Shown here in pieces: positions 61,338-64,000 of a stretch of DNA of 64,000 nt. A model generated the notes under the pieces. It was not told the DNA's origin, ran no database searches, and saw nothing but the letters and a program-made list of their open reading frames with translations. Source of the stretch: a bacterium D16-51 (GTDB lineage Bacteria; Bacillota; Clostridia; Lachnospirales; Lachnospiraceae); contig RAYE01000021.1 of NCBI GenBank assembly GCA_003612285.1, positions 1 through 64,000 on the forward strand. The letters are read 5' to 3'. Positions within the stretch are counted from its first letter, which is position 1. Each line of letters opens with the position of its first letter. A program made the translations under genes and the position numbers.

Positions 61338-64000
61338 ATGTGTATGGGTACAATTGTTAGACGTAATGAGAGAAGCTGGGCTATTGTTATTATTTCAGAA
61401 ATAAGAACAATGCTCAAAGGAATGAATTTAAAGATTAAAAGTGCTGGTGGGGAAAGTACGCTTTCTGTAAATAAGAAAAGTATGTTCCCTGATGTTTTAC
61501 TATATGCAGATGAAGCACAAAACAGGATTTTACAGGGGTGGGAACTCAAGATGCCGGATGTCTTAATTACGGATGAAGCATTGATAAAGGACGCCGCCAG
61601 AAAAGCAATTGCTTTAGATTTGAGCAGTTTTGTTATTTGGAATTTTACATATGGGAAATTATACATAAAAGGTGTGAATGGTGATTTTGAGGAAGCTAAA
61701 GTATGGAGTGGGACGAATCATATAAAGAATCGAGAAGATGTAATCACATACAAAGCAGAGTGGCTGCTAATTATAAAAGACATTGTTTTAACAGTAAATG
61801 AATTTTTGGTGAATGGCACAATATCGGCATCGCCTATTGAAACAACGATATCTAATAGACTTATGACAGAAATAATTCAAAGAAATAAGAATCTGGTTGC
61901 TGAAAACCTTATTTTAGAAGTTGGCAGCAATATGACAATGGAGAGCCGATTGAAAGTATGGTGGAATGCATTCCATGAAGAATATGATAAAGATGAGAAC
62001 GATATGTATTCTGCGTATGCAAAGTCTGTTTTGCTTAATTGGATAAACAGAATCATGTTTGCTAATACGATAAAGAGGTACCATAGCTGCGCTTATGAGA
62101 TAGATAGAATTAATAGTACATCTACACCATCAGATGGAAATGCAATCATAGATGAAATTGTAGAACAAGGGGATTTTTATAATGTATTTAAGCGATTGGA
62201 ATACAATGAGATTATGCCGGAGGACACATGGATAGATATTGTGGATTACAATCAGTTTTTGGTGGAAAATAGAATAGAAAAAATTGATCAGGCAGTTTTA
62301 CAAGAAATACTGGAAAAAACAGTTAATACAGCGAAAAGAGAAATAAGAGGGCAATATGCGACACCATATTGTTTGGCAGATTTACTTTGCCAAATAACGA
62401 TTCATAATTGGAATGATGAATGTGCAGATTTGTGTGCGGGAACTGGTACGATTGCGAGAGCAATCATTAAGAATAAAACGGAAAGACTGCACAATTCGGA
62501 AACTGCATTTACAACTATGTGGATAGCTGATAAATATGCATATCCATTACAGATTGCCAATATTGCGGTAACGAATATGGAAGCATTGAATATTCCATTA
62601 AATATATTTCAGTCAGATGTATTTGCTGTAAAAAGCGGAGATAAAATAGAAATAAAAAGTCCGATTGATGGTAGTGGAATTGAAAGAAAAATTCCGAACT
62701 TTGGAGCTATTGTTTCTAACTTGCCATTTGTTGAGTACAATAAAATAGCTGCTGATGAGATAGAATATATTAGTGAATATAGACAGCGAATAAAAGATAA
62801 TACAGGCATAGAATTTACATTGGGAAAGACGGATTTATATAATTATCTTCCGTTTAAATTGTATGAATTATTAGAAGATGGAGGAAGATTAGGGATCATT
62901 TTGTCAAATTCATGGCTCGGTACAGATATTGGTAAGAAGTTTTTTGATGCATTACAGTACTATTATGATATTCATACAGTGGTAATAAGTAATTGCAGGC
63001 GTTGGTTTAAGAATGCGGATGTTGTAGCGACTTTGCTGATAATGAAGAAAAAAGAAATTGTAAAACCGAATCTGAGTTCAAAAATAAACTTTTGGATGTT
63101 GAACAAAGAAATAGAACAACTTAATAGCCACGAGAAAGAAACAATCGTAAATAGTATTGTATTGGGAGAAGAAATTGATAATACAGTGGCTTCTGTTAAA
63201 AAGTATTCTGTTGAAATGATTAGGGGAATTACGGACAAAGAGATAACATTAAATGCTTTATTTCATGATGTATCATGGGTTAATGATTTAGCAGAATGTT
63301 TAATTCCAATTGAAGAAATTCTTACTGTAAAAAGAGGTGAACGTAGAGGATGGAACGATTTGTTTTATCCACCCGAAAATTGTGGGATTGAGAGTGAATA
63401 TATAAAGCCAGTGCTTAAAAACCCAGTATTATTAAAATCGTATATAGCACAAACGGATATTGTTGCATTTTGTTGCCATAAATCGAAAGATGAATTACAA
63501 CAATTAGGGCATGTAGGAGCATTAAATTGGATAGAAAAGTTTGAGAATATTAGAAACGGAACGGGTAAATTATTACCAGAAGCATTAAAACGTTCGGGAA
63601 GTTTTTGGTATGAAATGGATGATGCAACAAAAGCAGACTTTGTAACTGCGCTTAACCCTGATAAACGTTTATTTGTATCAAAGTTTGATGAGAGCACATT
63701 CGTAGATCAGCGTTTTACGAGAATGCTAATGAAGAATACAAATATATCGAAAGATTTATTGCATGCATTATTGAATTCTTTATTTGGTATGTTTGCAATT
63801 GAAGCGATTGGTTTTGGACGGGGGTTAGGTGTGTTGGATGCGAGTAGTACCAAACTGAAAAACATGTATATGATAAATCCGCAAATTATATCAGATATGG
63901 ATGCTTTAGAAATTGTGAGGTTATTTGGCAAGGTCAGAAATCGTAATGTTATGGATACAGAAGATGAGTTAAAAGAAACAAATAGGGAAATATTTGATAG
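61338..64000 (+). CDS. PD-(D/E)XK nuclease-N6 DNA methyltransferase fusion (type IIG-like), truncated by window end
   Basis: The open frame covers 887 codons from ATG 61338 to the window edge, with no stop. Residues 51-71 (PDVLLY followed by WELK) give a D-x16-E-x-K nuclease motif, preceded by conserved helices. A helical linker follows. The methyltransferase then has YATPYCLADLL, SAM motif I ADLCAGTGTIARAI (near residue 361) and catalytic SNLPFVEYNK (near 458), with LYELLEDGGRLGIILSNSWLG after it. The remainder resembles a target-recognition domain. This is the layout of type IIG restriction enzymes. It is directly coupled to a beta-class methyltransferase. The C-terminus is unseen. Confidence 0.85.
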   Translation, partial: MCMGTIVRRNERSWAIVIISEIRTMLKGMNLKIKSAGGESTLSVNKKSMFPDVLLYADEAQNRILQGWELKMPDVLITDEALIKDAARKAIALDLSSFVIWNFTYGKLYIKGVNGDFEEAKVWSGTNHIKNREDVITYKAEWLLIIKDIVLTVNEFLVNGTISASPIETTISNRLMTEIIQRNKNLVAENLILEVGSNMTMESRLKVWWNAFHEEYDKDENDMYSAYAKSVLLNWINRIMFANTIKRYHSCAYEIDRINSTSTPSDGNAIIDEIVEQGDFYNVFKRLEYNEIMPEDTWIDIVDYNQFLVENRIEKIDQAVLQEILEKTVNTAKREIRGQYATPYCLADLLCQITIHNWNDECADLCAGTGTIARAIIKNKTERLHNSETAFTTMWIADKYAYPLQIANIAVTNMEALNIPLNIFQSDVFAVKSGDKIEIKSPIDGSGIERKIPNFGAIVSNLPFVEYNKIAADEIEYISEYRQRIKDNTGIEFTLGKTDLYNYLPFKLYELLEDGGRLGIILSNSWLGTDIGKKFFDALQYYYDIHTVVISNCRRWFKNADVVATLLIMKKKEIVKPNLSSKINFWMLNKEIEQLNSHEKETIVNSIVLGEEIDNTVASVKKYSVEMIRGITDKEITLNALFHDVSWVNDLAECLIPIEEILTVKRGERRGWNDLFYPPENCGIESEYIKPVLKNPVLLKSYIAQTDIVAFCCHKSKDELQQLGHVGALNWIEKFENIRNGTGKLLPEALKRSGSFWYEMDDATKADFVTALNPDKRLFVSKFDESTFVDQRFTRMLMKNTNISKDLLHALLNSLFGMFAIEAIGFGRGLGVLDASSTKLKNMYMINPQIISDMDALEIVRLFGKVRNRNVMDTEDELKETNREIFD

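Noticed and set aside
1-64000. tRNA, rRNA, known riboswitches or CRISPR arrays
   Set aside because: Intergenic regions were read for T-loop sequences, conserved riboswitch cores and regular repeats, and none was convincing.

Overview
The window looks like a chromosomal segment of a Lachnospiraceae-type Firmicute (Clostridia). The evidence is housekeeping gene order (dgt-dnaG-rpoD-trmK; rimO-pgsA-cinA-cmk-ispH-rpsA; plsX-acpP-rnc-smc-ftsY), a HisZ-dependent short HisG, an NfnAB pair, Gram-positive Shine-Dalgarno and promoter sequences, and family-typical proteins such as DUF5688. The genus cannot be fixed from the sequence alone.

Layout. (1) 1-2458, minus strand: a large AT-rich gene cut by the window edge. 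It encodes a metallophosphoesterase, a STAND-like P-loop NTPase and HAT/TPR-like repeats, and looks like a defence protein. An integrase remnant lies beside it (2594-2770). (2) 3179-7206: a cluster of small coiled-coil and membrane proteins with an OmpR-type two-component system. (3) 7303-9693: a tiny membrane peptide, an ammonium transporter fused to a P-II domain behind an attenuator-like leader, and a 64-residue protein of unknown function. (4) 9761-15082: a palindromic repeat, a second two-component system with a 931-residue kinase, and an AAA-ATPase/PD-(D/E)XK protein. (5) 15091-30592: dense core genes for tRNA modification, replication priming, sigma factor, folate metabolism, lipid synthesis, isoprenoid synthesis and translation. 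(6) 30750-35114: CheR, a two-receiver protein and a PocR-type hybrid kinase. (7) 35304-41871: fatty acid/phospholipid synthesis, RNase III, SMC and FtsY. (8) 41953-48466: threonine dehydratase and histidine genes hisZGDB plus a HisA/F-like-HisIE fusion. (9) 48548-51569: a small membrane protein, a CYTH phosphatase and NfnAB. (10) 51593-64000: accessory DNA. It holds acetyltransferases, a DUF5688 protein, a class D beta-lactamase, a deleted LysR gene, a frameshifted prolyl-tRNA editing gene, proB, a MITE with an 8-bp target duplication, a His-rich peptidoglycan-binding protein, a decayed Uma2 gene and, at the right edge, a DNA methyltransferase next to a PD-(D/E)XK-methyltransferase fusion.

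The core is therefore flanked by two defence-like loci, both in AT-richer DNA with recombinase or nuclease gene remnants nearby. Nitrogen and redox functions recur: Amt-PII, NfnAB, his genes, proB and ilvA. The most notable items are the edge metallophosphoesterase-NTPase-repeat protein, the right-edge restriction-modification-like pair, the MITE, the amt leader, the HisA/F-like-HisIE fusion and the paired paralogous small proteins at 9499 and 58693.
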